Source of the DNA: a bacterium | Lineage (GTDB): Bacteria; Bacteroidota; Ignavibacteria; Kapaibacteriales; UBA2268 | Direction of reading: 5' to 3' | DNA: 64,000 nt | Assembly: GCA_024711295.1 (NCBI GenBank) | Contig: JANJTB010000026.1 | Span: forward strand, 172,957-236,956 | Shown here: one piece after another, positions 1-7,894 of the stretch | Position numbering within the stretch: the first letter of the stretch is position 1 | Layout of the letters: every line of letters begins with the position of its first letter | Program-made: the position numbers and the translations under genes | The notes under the pieces: model-generated | Told to the model about the DNA's origin: nothing | What the model saw: only the letters and a program-made list of their open reading frames with translations | Databases searched by the model: none

Positions 1-127
1 GGCAGATGTTCCTGAGACACGAAACAGCCCTGGGATACCTGGACAGATGTCAATGGATGATGACAATGTATATATTTGTTACGCACCAGATAAATGGGGC
101 AAAATGTTAATAATGAAAGGATGGTAA
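1..127 (+). CDS. phage fibre/appendage protein, C-terminal end only
   Basis: The window cuts off the 5' part of this gene. The reading frame is open from base 2 to a TAA at 125-127 and gives 41 residues. The last residues include DDDNVYICYAPDKWGKM, which resembles the C-terminus of the next protein (YDNDYLYICVATNTWKRM). This pattern is typical of the tips of phage tail fibres and collar proteins. The gene lies 4 bases upstream of the next start, so the two are probably tandem paralogues in one late operon. The rest of the protein cannot be judged. Confidence 0.6.
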   Translation, partial: ADVPETRNSPGIPGQMSMDDDNVYICYAPDKWGKMLIMKGW

Positions 128-131
128 AAAA

Positions 132-1022
132 ATGGCATTACACGATATTCAGCTAATTCAGGAAGTCGCAGGACCTGACTTCGTATATAGAGTCCTTGGC
201 AGTGTTGCTTCGGGAAAAGTCTTTATTATCAATGGTAGCAACCTGCCCGAGCTCAAAGCACTTGAGACAAGTGATATTACGGGACTTATCACAGCCCTTG
301 CAAACAAGCTTGAAACATCAGAAAAAGGTGCATCGAATGGTTTGGCAACATTGGACGGATCAGGGAAAGTTCCGTCAAGTCAGCTCCCTTCATCGATTGC
401 CGGTTCAGTAGCATATCAGGGTTCATGGAATGCAAATACCAATACACCGACAATTCCTGCTGCAAGTTCGACATATAAAGGACATTATTATGTGGTATCT
501 GTTGAGGGTGCTACAAATGTTGATGGTATTACTGACTGGAAAGTTGGTGACTGGATTATATGTAATGGTACTGTTTGGGAGAAAGTTGACAATACCGATG
601 CAGTTACATCAGTAGCAGGCAGGACGGGAGCTATTGTACTGGCAGCCGGAGATATTGCTTCGGGCACTCTTGCAGTAAACCGAGGCGGTACAGGATTAGC
701 ATCATGGACTGCAAACAGGTTAGTTGCATCGACAGGAGCAACAACATTAGCGAACTTGGCAGCAATTACGGCAGCAAGAGCTCTTATTTCGGACGCCAAC
801 GGATTACCTGCTCACTCGTCAGTTACAAGCACAGAATTAGGTTATTTGAGCGGGGTGACATCTGCAATACAGACACAGCTTAATGGTAAGATGGTGTGGG
901 CTTCCCCACCTGCAAGTGCTACTGCGTCAGGAACAGCAGGTCAGATTGCTTATGATAACGATTATCTATACATCTGTGTAGCGACAAATACCTGGAAACG
1001 AATGCCATTAGCAACGTGGTAA
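132..1022 (+). CDS. phage tail fibre / collar-like protein
   Basis: A 296-residue virion protein, probably part of the host-recognition appendage. The N-terminal 70 residues are followed by a low-complexity Ala/Ser/Thr/Gly stretch. A tail-fibre-type repeat region at about 150-260 contains the motifs VAGRTGAIVL, RGGTGLASW and TSTELGYLSGVTSAIQ, all familiar from phage tail-fibre repeats. The C-terminus ends in the same short module as the truncated upstream protein (GQIAYDNDYLYIC). No enzymatic motif is visible. It opens the visible + strand structural cluster and the next gene follows 4 bases later. The fibre assignment rests on repeat style and position, so the exact place in the virion is inference. 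Confidence 0.65.
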   Translation: MALHDIQLIQEVAGPDFVYRVLGSVASGKVFIINGSNLPELKALETSDITGLITALANKLETSEKGASNGLATLDGSGKVPSSQLPSSIAGSVAYQGSWNANTNTPTIPAASSTYKGHYYVVSVEGATNVDGITDWKVGDWIICNGTVWEKVDNTDAVTSVAGRTGAIVLAAGDIASGTLAVNRGGTGLASWTANRLVASTGATTLANLAAITAARALISDANGLPAHSSVTSTELGYLSGVTSAIQTQLNGKMVWASPPASATASGTAGQIAYDNDYLYICVATNTWKRMPLATW

Positions 1023-1026
1023 ACTG

Positions 1027-1464
1027 ATGGCAGCAGGCGATTACATATTGCACAAGATGAACTCTTCGTCTGATTGGGAGGAGAAGACTGTTTTAGCTGA
1101 AAGTGGCAAGTTTTTAGCTTTTAACTCCAACCTTGACCCTGTAATGCAAACTCCAGGCGGAGGCTTTAGTGTTGCTACAAAGACGACACTTACCATAGAC
1201 GTAAGCGAAGCGTCGTATTTTGTAGTTACTATAAGTGCCAACTCTGGCTTTACGCTGTCAAACGTAGGTACAGGTCTGTGGACATTTCTGATTAAGAATA
1301 GTGGAGCTACATCAATAGATATCTCTATTCCAACAACAGCAAACAATGTATATCCACAATCAACAGTTACAATTCCTGCAGGCAAGAGGGTTGAAATATC
1401 GTTGGTTAGTAACGGTACTTTGAGGATATGGTCTGTTGGTAATACCTTGACGGATGGTGCATAA
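1027..1464 (+). CDS. putative phage appendage protein, unknown
   Basis: A 145-residue protein not recognised as a known family. It is rich in Ser, Thr, Val and Ile with alternating beta-strand character (for example TTLTIDVSEASYFVVTISA at 53-71) and has no transmembrane segment. The stop codon overlaps the start of the next gene (TAATG at 1462-1466), so the two are translationally coupled. Its place between a fibre gene and a propeller-like gene suggests a small tail-tip or fibre-associated jelly-roll protein. That role is inferred from context only. Confidence 0.5.
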   Translation: MAAGDYILHKMNSSSDWEEKTVLAESGKFLAFNSNLDPVMQTPGGGFSVATKTTLTIDVSEASYFVVTISANSGFTLSNVGTGLWTFLIKNSGATSIDISIPTTANNVYPQSTVTIPAGKRVEISLVSNGTLRIWSVGNTLTDGA

Positions 1465-2417
1465 TGCTGGCAAGAAGAAGATTTCATAATAGAACATCAT
1501 TAGAGTCAGCTGATAAGTTGTTTGTTGCAGGCAGGTACTTAAACGGCACTACCCCGAACAGGACTCACTTATTGAGATACAATATATCGGACTGGTCTTT
1601 GGATACTTCAATCCAATATGGTTCTGAGGCGAACTATGCGTATTCTATTGCAGATGATTCTTCAAAAGTTTATGTTGGAACGAATGTTACAGATTTTGTC
1701 AGAACTATTTTGAAGTCAGACTTTTCTCAAGGCTCTATTGCGGCAAATACTAATTTTGGTTACAGAGTTGCTGTGGACGACAATTATATTTACACCGCTT
1801 ATTCAAGCTATGTTTATGTTTATAACAAGTCAACAGGAGCATTTGTTACGAGCCTGATAGCAGCAGACTACAGTCTTGGAAGTTCATACTCTCTCTGTGT
1901 GGATGACAGCTATGTATATGTAGGAGGTGCATTTGGACAGAGATTTACAGTATTTAGGAAGTCTGATTGGGCAGAAATAACAGGCACACCAACATTCAAT
2001 AATCGAGTAAATGCAATAGCCTCTGACGGTACTTATGTTTATATCGGTGGTCAGTTTACGGGCGGTTTTAAGGTTATGAATAGAAGCACTATGACGTTGC
2101 TGACTACTTCGATATCTATTGCAACGGTAAATGGTATTGCTATAGACAATGACAGGGTATATCTTACAGGAAGCTTTACCGGAACAAATAGGTCACGTGT
2201 GGCGGTGCTTAGTAAGTCTGATTTTAATACTGTGATTACAAATGTGACAGGTCTTTCGACGACAGGTGTTGGCATTGATGTCTGCGACAGATATCTTTAC
2301 CTGGCAACAGCGGGATCTATTGTTGTCAAAGACAAAAACAGTCTGCATGAGAACGTGACTACAATCACTTTAAGTGGTTCTCCGGAAATTAATTTTATCA
2401 AGGCGGTCTCGGTATGA
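1464..2417 (+). CDS. putative beta-propeller phage appendage protein
   Basis: A 317-residue protein built from degenerate repeats of about 40-50 residues. Each contains a strand like YVYVGGAFG, YVYIGGQFTG or RVYLTGSFTG followed by phrases such as VFRKSDW or VLSKSDF. At least five units are visible, which suggests a beta-propeller. No signal peptide is present. It overlaps the previous gene by one base (TAATG) and the next by four (ATGA). In a fibre cluster such a protein could bind a surface ligand, but this is inference. Related WD-like propellers also occur in bacterial surface proteins. Confidence 0.5.
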   Translation: MLARRRFHNRTSLESADKLFVAGRYLNGTTPNRTHLLRYNISDWSLDTSIQYGSEANYAYSIADDSSKVYVGTNVTDFVRTILKSDFSQGSIAANTNFGYRVAVDDNYIYTAYSSYVYVYNKSTGAFVTSLIAADYSLGSSYSLCVDDSYVYVGGAFGQRFTVFRKSDWAEITGTPTFNNRVNAIASDGTYVYIGGQFTGGFKVMNRSTMTLLTTSISIATVNGIAIDNDRVYLTGSFTGTNRSRVAVLSKSDFNTVITNVTGLSTTGVGIDVCDRYLYLATAGSIVVKDKNSLHENVTTITLSGSPEINFIKAVSV

Positions 2418-2962
2418 GCAAGAAACTTGTAATATTTAATGAGACAAGCAAGACAAAGGACCTGCTTAATATTGTATCGGGTAGTAATATCAATATTGAC
2501 ATTGATGATGAAGATATAACTTTCAATGCCATGATGGAAGCTGATACTTACTATAAATTTGAAGTACCATTTACAAGGGTTTCTGCTAACGAAATTGTTT
2601 ATGAGACAACACAAATTCCTGAAGGCATATACGAGGTAAATGTATTCGTTGGAATAAGAGAAGTTGATATCTCTGAATCAGAGGTAAATGTCGGTATAAT
2701 ACAGCAGTTAGAGATTTGGGATGAGACACCTGGAATAAGCAATTATATCATTTTGGGAGCAAGTCACATTTTGAACTATACCGGTACTGCAGAAGGTGAA
2801 TATAAACTTATCAACAGACATCTGCAAGGAAGTGCTATAATCACTACAAGGAATGACCCAGAGAACAAATTTAAGATTAAAGTAACATTACCAAACCACA
2901 CATTAACAGGTTTTGGAGAAGTTACAGGTGGCTATATACACGCGAAGAAATTAATTAACTAA
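2414..2962 (+). CDS. hypothetical phage structural protein
   Basis: A 182-residue protein I do not recognise. It starts in an ATGA overlap with the propeller-like gene. The sequence is acidic and strand-rich in the first 110 residues, with a small Gly-containing C-terminal region. No membrane segment, catalytic motif or repeat is visible. The gap to the following tail-tube gene is 30 bases and holds a purine-rich ribosome binding site (AGGGAG). Position suggests a role in the tail tip or its assembly. Confidence 0.5.
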   Translation: MSKKLVIFNETSKTKDLLNIVSGSNINIDIDDEDITFNAMMEADTYYKFEVPFTRVSANEIVYETTQIPEGIYEVNVFVGIREVDISESEVNVGIIQQLEIWDETPGISNYIILGASHILNYTGTAEGEYKLINRHLQGSAIITTRNDPENKFKIKVTLPNHTLTGFGEVTGGYIHAKKLIN

Positions 2963-2992
2963 CTTTTTTTTAAAATATAGGGAGACTATATA

Positions 2993-3730
2993 ATGGCTAC
3001 TACAGACAAAAGAATCATTCTCATGCCTTCGCCTTTTGCGTGGATGCATGAACTCATTGCAGGTTCAACTGAGCCGCTGGTCACAGCAGCTGTAAACGAG
3101 ACATTTAGATTTGACAATTTAGCCAAAGGTGGAAGAATTGCCATGAAGAATCCTGCTGGAGCAGATCAAGGCGGCGAGAATGTTGACATAGTAAGAGCTG
3201 ACGGCGCTATTACTCGTTTTGGCAAGTTCAACCTCGTTCTTGACGGTACTGATGAGTCAGACATCACACCCGCTGACGCTTCTGACGACAATACAGGACT
3301 TGGCACTATCGAGATTATCACGAATGAGGCACCACTACCGACGACTATAAACAGTTGGACTGCTTTTATAAAGACTTTGAAGGAAAAGGTTGGCAGTTTG
3401 TGGCTTATCACAGTTGCGACAGGATTCACTTATGCCTCAAGAGAACTTGCGACACCAAAAGTAGATGGTTGGATTCACATGATAGGTAAAATTACCAACG
3501 ACCTTGAGCTTGACTTAAGTGAAAACCAAACCTTGAAACTAACTTTTGATTCTTACAAGGCGAACTTGACAGATGTTGACAATACTTTACTTGCACTTAC
3601 AGACTTTACTGCAATTAACTGGAAAGGAAAAGGCAAGAATTTCACACCACCGGACTTGACAAGTGGTGAAGCAGATGACCTTTTATTAGGCAAGGTAGTT
3701 GTTAAAACTGATGTAACTTACACTTACTAA
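2993..3730 (+). CDS. putative phage major tail tube protein
   Basis: A 245-residue protein. Size, high beta content, absence of membrane segments, and location ahead of tail-tip, chaperone and tape-measure genes fit a tail tube subunit. The C-terminal half contains strand patterns such as LELDLSENQTLKLTFDSY that resemble tube proteins of siphoviruses. The gene is preceded by a good AGGGAG site, as expected for a highly expressed structural protein. Its stop overlaps the next start by one base (TAATG at 3728-3732). The assignment is from context and general character, not from a recognised signature. Confidence 0.45.
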   Translation: MATTDKRIILMPSPFAWMHELIAGSTEPLVTAAVNETFRFDNLAKGGRIAMKNPAGADQGGENVDIVRADGAITRFGKFNLVLDGTDESDITPADASDDNTGLGTIEIITNEAPLPTTINSWTAFIKTLKEKVGSLWLITVATGFTYASRELATPKVDGWIHMIGKITNDLELDLSENQTLKLTFDSYKANLTDVDNTLLALTDFTAINWKGKGKNFTPPDLTSGEADDLLLGKVVVKTDVTYTY

Positions 3731-6240
3731 TGTTATTCCGGCAATCATATTACATCCGTGAGCATGGACAGGGACGGCAAACGATACAGTTCGCCGTCTC
3801 TGATATTTATGATTCACTCTTTGACAGCGAAGCCCCTTATACAGAGGTTGACATTTTCCAGCTTGCGACAGTTAAACAGGACTTGAATACTGATGATGGA
3901 AAATTTGCTATTGACGAGCTTGAATTTACTGTTAATCAGGCAATGTGTAAGACCACAGAGCAGCTTAACGCTTTATTTTTCTGTCTCGATGCTACTGCGG
4001 TAAATGTAAACAGGTATGTAGCATGTTGGTTTGCCGATAGTCTTGATGTATCTGAGCTTGTATTTGTCGGACAGATAAATTCAAATATCAGTGCAAGTGA
4101 TTTAGTGTGGCATAGTTCAGAATACAAAGTTAACCACAAGCCTTTGCGGGAGTATAAGTTCAAGTGTTTGAGCTTTGATGTTTCGATACTTGAGCAGGCA
4201 ACACTACTGCAAAAGCCAAGAGACCTATTCAATGAAGAAATTGACAGTATTATGGATAGGTTTTTGACTTTAGACAATGAGAGCTGGATCAAGTCCAATT
4301 GCACATATAAACCGATGTATAGAGAATGGAATTTAGCGAGCGGTCCAACTCTTGGGAAATATGTCCATCTCAGACCAACAATAAGTTTGTTTGAATACCT
4401 TAAAAAGATACTATCTTTCACTAATGACTTACTTGAAGAAAAGATTAATTCAATATTAGAGTTTGATTTGGTTGATAGTGATGTTGGATTCGGGATATTG
4501 CCGGCTTATATTACAGGCAGAAATACAAATGCTTATAATCAGTATATGCTTACATTTAAGCCAAATCAATATCAGGCAAAAACAGACAGACCTATCAAGC
4601 TTAGGATATGCAGTAATGAGTCTCTTGAAAGTGATGAAAGTAACATCTATGTGAATTCTCAAATGATTCATTCACAGCTTTATGATACTAATTATTGGAT
4701 TGAAAGTGGCAAGATGGTTATTGATGGTTTAGGCGAAGATAGTGTTTTAATTCCAGGTGAAAGTGAATTAACCTTTCTGAAGTCTGATAATGTTGCTAAA
4801 CTACTGTTTGACATAGCAAGGGCATTAGGTTGTTTCGTCACATTCCAGTATAATACAAGCAACTCAATAGGTATCAAGTTTGTTAGCAGACAGTCAATAA
4901 TTAAAGATGAGCTTGTTTATCTGGCGGCACCTGAATCCGCACAAATAGATATAAGCAGCAATGCAAATAATGGTTCAGACAGATATTACACTACTGCAGG
5001 AGCATTCTTTGAGTCCGGAACAGATATCCTTATACCAAGAGTAAATTTTGACGGATTGTTGGGTTATACCAAGGTCACTAAGGAAACAAAAAAATTCAAG
5101 CTTTTTAAAGAGAACAGGGAAAGAGAAGAGCAGCAGAATAAGGTTGAATTTACCAGACTGCTTTTTTCTTTAGGTACTCCATTAGAAAAGTTAGAGAATG
5201 CCGACGACTTTGCAAATGATGTCTATCCGTTCAATACAGTTATTGCAAATTCCGTGCAGGAACAGTTTGAAAAAACGGGATTTTTGCATTTTAACAGAAC
5301 TCAGGGAAGTATGCCTGCAAAGGTCTGGGGACATATCTGCAATGCAATCTATGTAAGGACATCGAACCTGCAGGGTACAACAACGCCCGCTCAGGACATT
5401 ACTTCGGTAATCAGTCCGGCAATGGGTATTATCGTTAATATTAATGGAGTAGATAAGTATTACAACCGCCTCGAAGATTACATCAATGACATCATGCTTG
5501 TGTCAGAACAGTATTATAAGGCTGAATATGATATTACTATTCCATTTTGGAATCTATTTGGTACTGATGAGAATGGAGCTAATAAGTCCTGGAAGAACAT
5601 CAGAGTAGGTTCAAAAATACGGTTTACTGAGAGTGTACGAAGATATATAAGCAGCAGTTTCTCGGACTTTGATGTGACAAGGGATTATGTTGTCGTTGGT
5701 CTTGAGAGAGATTTGTCAAAACCAGGTACAAAATTGAAGTTGGTAAATGCTGAAGCTTTTGCTTTTGGTTATGCTAACACTATCAATCCGACAGAGCAGC
5801 TGATTTTTTCGAACCAATTGGGGTTAGATGATAACCTTATCACTTCATCCGCACCTTTTGAAGGTTATGAGATAGCAGAATTCGAAGTTATACATTTAGG
5901 TGACGCTGTTATGGTGGGTGTTGATGGTAAGGTTTTCAAGGCTGTTAACAAGAAAGAACACTATCATAAACCTATCGGAATAGCTCTAAATGATGGTGAG
6001 GGTGGTGATACTGTTAAGGTTCAGTTTACCGGTCGTGTCTATGGACTTCATAATTTCACCAGTGCAGGAAAGACTATTTACATTAGAGCCAACCCCTCGG
6101 ATTCAAATATTAGTGAGAATTGTCTTGCCGGACCAACGGCAGATGAGAATGTGATAATAGAACTTGGACAGACAGACACCACGAACAGCTTTATAATTGA
6201 CATCTACAAGCTATGTTACAAGGAGTTAGTTGAGTTATGA
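3730..6240 (+). CDS. large phage tail-tip / baseplate-hub candidate
   Basis: An 836-residue protein of unknown family, the second largest in the phage part. It is mixed alpha/beta, without signal peptide or transmembrane segment. The C-terminal 150 residues contain a small all-beta stretch (GDAVMVGVDGKVFKAVNKK near residue 720) that resembles a carbohydrate-binding or capsid-decoration fold. The gene is joined on both sides, by TAATG upstream and ATGA downstream. In other long-tailed phages a protein of this size near tube and tape-measure genes is usually the tail-tip or hub component, which is my inference here. No lysozyme or peptidase motif is visible. Confidence 0.45.
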   Translation: MLFRQSYYIREHGQGRQTIQFAVSDIYDSLFDSEAPYTEVDIFQLATVKQDLNTDDGKFAIDELEFTVNQAMCKTTEQLNALFFCLDATAVNVNRYVACWFADSLDVSELVFVGQINSNISASDLVWHSSEYKVNHKPLREYKFKCLSFDVSILEQATLLQKPRDLFNEEIDSIMDRFLTLDNESWIKSNCTYKPMYREWNLASGPTLGKYVHLRPTISLFEYLKKILSFTNDLLEEKINSILEFDLVDSDVGFGILPAYITGRNTNAYNQYMLTFKPNQYQAKTDRPIKLRICSNESLESDESNIYVNSQMIHSQLYDTNYWIESGKMVIDGLGEDSVLIPGESELTFLKSDNVAKLLFDIARALGCFVTFQYNTSNSIGIKFVSRQSIIKDELVYLAAPESAQIDISSNANNGSDRYYTTAGAFFESGTDILIPRVNFDGLLGYTKVTKETKKFKLFKENREREEQQNKVEFTRLLFSLGTPLEKLENADDFANDVYPFNTVIANSVQEQFEKTGFLHFNRTQGSMPAKVWGHICNAIYVRTSNLQGTTTPAQDITSVISPAMGIIVNINGVDKYYNRLEDYINDIMLVSEQYYKAEYDITIPFWNLFGTDENGANKSWKNIRVGSKIRFTESVRRYISSSFSDFDVTRDYVVVGLERDLSKPGTKLKLVNAEAFAFGYANTINPTEQLIFSNQLGLDDNLITSSAPFEGYEIAEFEVIHLGDAVMVGVDGKVFKAVNKKEHYHKPIGIALNDGEGGDTVKVQFTGRVYGLHNFTSAGKTIYIRANPSDSNISENCLAGPTADENVIIELGQTDTTNSFIIDIYKLCYKELVEL

Positions 6241-6662
6241 TAGTATTAGCTTATACTGATAACCCCCTTGCTGCAAACACAGGTTACAATGCAGATTTTG
6301 AGGTAATTTTAGGGTTAGAGAATGAAGGAGCGCAACAGTCTTTTAAAGAATTGAAGCTGTATGAACTACCGACAACAGGGGTAGTGACAGGCAAGACTTT
6401 AAGAGGCAAGAGCTTTGAACATATCACTTTTGTTGATACTGAATATACGGTTACGATTTCAGCCGATGAGTTACTTAGCAGCACAAAGAGGGCATTTCTA
6501 AAAGCATTCTGGGGTGCTACTCATAAGTACCTTGTAACAGATTTGACAACAGGAGATTATATACCTGTTGTATCGGGTGGTGGTTTATTGCCTGTAGAGT
6601 TTATCAATGAAAACAAATATTTGCAGGAAGTGACATTAAAATTGGTGGCTAATAATGGCTGA
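6237..6662 (+). CDS. hypothetical phage tail protein
   Basis: A 141-residue protein of unknown family, coupled to the upstream large gene by an ATGA overlap and overlapping the next gene by 8 bases. It is strand-rich and soluble, with no recognisable motif. Length and location between the tail-tip candidate and the tail assembly chaperone fit a tail-completion or tail-terminator protein, but the sequence itself does not decide this. Confidence 0.45.
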   Translation: MIVLAYTDNPLAANTGYNADFEVILGLENEGAQQSFKELKLYELPTTGVVTGKTLRGKSFEHITFVDTEYTVTISADELLSSTKRAFLKAFWGATHKYLVTDLTTGDYIPVVSGGGLLPVEFINENKYLQEVTLKLVANNG

Positions 6663-7236
6663 CTTCATTCATAAAGACATAGCAGAAAGAATTTTGTTGA
6701 TGCCTCTGAGAGGTATCACTATTGCTGACGGTACGGATACACTTACATTCCTTCAGCTTGAAAAAGAAAGCAGTTACAAGGTAAGCCCGATTACCAGGAC
6801 AAATGACAAAGGTATGCCGATAACAATTGCTTATGAGGTTAGTGCTACTATTTACATTCCTGAGAATAATTACGGTAATGCTGACTGGATTAATTATCAT
6901 TTAGCAAGATTCCTGAATAAACCTGTGAGGGTAATTTTAGTCTTGGGCGACACAATAGACTGGCCGTATAAACCAGCATCATTGACAGGTTTTAATAGTG
7001 TGCTACATACCAAGGTTATAAACTTCAGTACTAAGTTAGCTGCCAACAGACATTTTATCAATATGGGTGTTGACACATACCTTACAGCAGAAGTTGAGGG
7101 CGTTGAGTACCGCCCAAGGTTAATTATCAAGGCACAATCCACAATCAGAGATTACATTAATAACAGAGCTTTGTCCGACGAAACAACAGGTACGTCAGGC
7201 AATATCAGAGTAATAACAAACATATTATCAGTTTAG
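6655..7236 (+). CDS. hypothetical phage tail protein
   Basis: A 193-residue soluble protein of unknown family that begins 8 bases before the upstream stop. It is mixed alpha/beta with several aromatic-rich strands. The following gene starts 8 bases later with a strong AGGAG site. Genes in this place, just before the tail assembly chaperone, are often minor tail proteins. Nothing in the sequence gives a more exact role. Confidence 0.45.
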   Translation: MADFIHKDIAERILLMPLRGITIADGTDTLTFLQLEKESSYKVSPITRTNDKGMPITIAYEVSATIYIPENNYGNADWINYHLARFLNKPVRVILVLGDTIDWPYKPASLTGFNSVLHTKVINFSTKLAANRHFINMGVDTYLTAEVEGVEYRPRLIIKAQSTIRDYINNRALSDETTGTSGNIRVITNILSV

Positions 7237-7244
7237 GAGATGAA

Positions 7245-7706
7245 ATGAACCCAGAAATTAAAGTATTGGAATTTGAAGGTAAGAAATATGCTTACCACTA
7301 TTCAATAATCACGGCGGAGCAGGCTGAGATTATCAGAGAGATAGCTGAATTTAAGGCAATGCAGGATGATGCACCGACAACAGACATCAATGAGTATCTT
7401 AGAAGTGGAGGGCATTATTGGAAGTTGCTATGTGCGAGGTATCTTGTAAGAGAGGTCAAGGCTGAAGGTGTAGCACCTTTCAGTATTGCTAAGGCGGAGA
7501 CGGATGTTTTCGAGTGGATTAAGAAACTTCCTTTTGAGCTTTTTGATGAGTTCTTTACGGAGAATCTGAAAGATTTTTTTACAAATTCCAAGAGAGCGTA
7601 TCTAATCTTAGCTCTCTTGCAGAGCGAAAAGAGAAGTCAAAAAATCAATCCATTACTAATGAATTTGATGAAGAGCTTAGGCGAGACGAAGAAACAGCAA
7701 GGCTGA
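7245..7706 (+). CDS. phage tail assembly chaperone, short (G-like) product
   Basis: A 153-residue protein preceded by AGGAGATGAA. It is mostly helical and charged, as tail assembly chaperones are, and lies immediately upstream of the tape measure gene, where nearly all long-tailed phages keep this gene. Such proteins (phage lambda gpG is the type case) coat the tape measure protein during tail assembly. The 3' part overlaps a second reading frame that stays open to 7891, with a slippery heptamer inside (separate entries). The short form would be made by ribosomes that do not slip. Family identity is inferred from position and frame architecture. Confidence 0.65.
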   Translation: MNPEIKVLEFEGKKYAYHYSIITAEQAEIIREIAEFKAMQDDAPTTDINEYLRSGGHYWKLLCARYLVREVKAEGVAPFSIAKAETDVFEWIKKLPFELFDEFFTENLKDFFTNSKRAYLILALLQSEKRSQKINPLLMNLMKSLGETKKQQG

Positions 7707-7891
7707 TAAAGCTTCAGCAGAAAAAAGCTACTTTATATGATGAGAATGAGATTTTCAGACGGCTGCTCGATATAGAGATATGGTATTTATTAACATTGAC
7801 GGATTTGGATATCACAAAGGTTGATAAGGTTAAGCAGAGCAGGATTACAGACGTCCATAAGTTTTTAGAAGCACTAATCAAAAATAGGTAA
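7245..7891 (+). CDS. tail assembly chaperone, -1 frameshift (GT-like) product
   Basis: The -1 frame is open without a stop from 7550 to a TAA at 7889-7891, and no suitable start codon or gap is left for it to be an independent gene. If ribosomes slip back one base at the T-run 7574-7580, residues 1-112 of the short protein continue as about 103 further residues (beginning YKFQESVSNLSS and ending HKFLEALIKNR), giving 215 residues. The added part is charged and helical, like the T domains that recruit the tail tube. The extended frame ends 3 bases before the tape measure start. The product is inferred from sequence; slippage has not been measured. Confidence 0.75.
7574..7619 (+). promoter_or_regulatory. 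-1 programmed ribosomal frameshift signal
   Basis: Seven consecutive T bases (7574-7580) sit in the zero frame as T TTT TTT, a canonical X XXY YYZ slippery heptamer. Eight bases later a perfect 9-bp stem begins: CAAGAGAGC at 7589-7597 pairs with GCTCTCTTG at 7611-7619 around a 13-base loop. Slippery site, spacer length and stem match the usual three-part -1 frameshift signal. It joins the two overlapping chaperone frames. Confidence 0.8.
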
Positions 7892-7894
7892 AAG

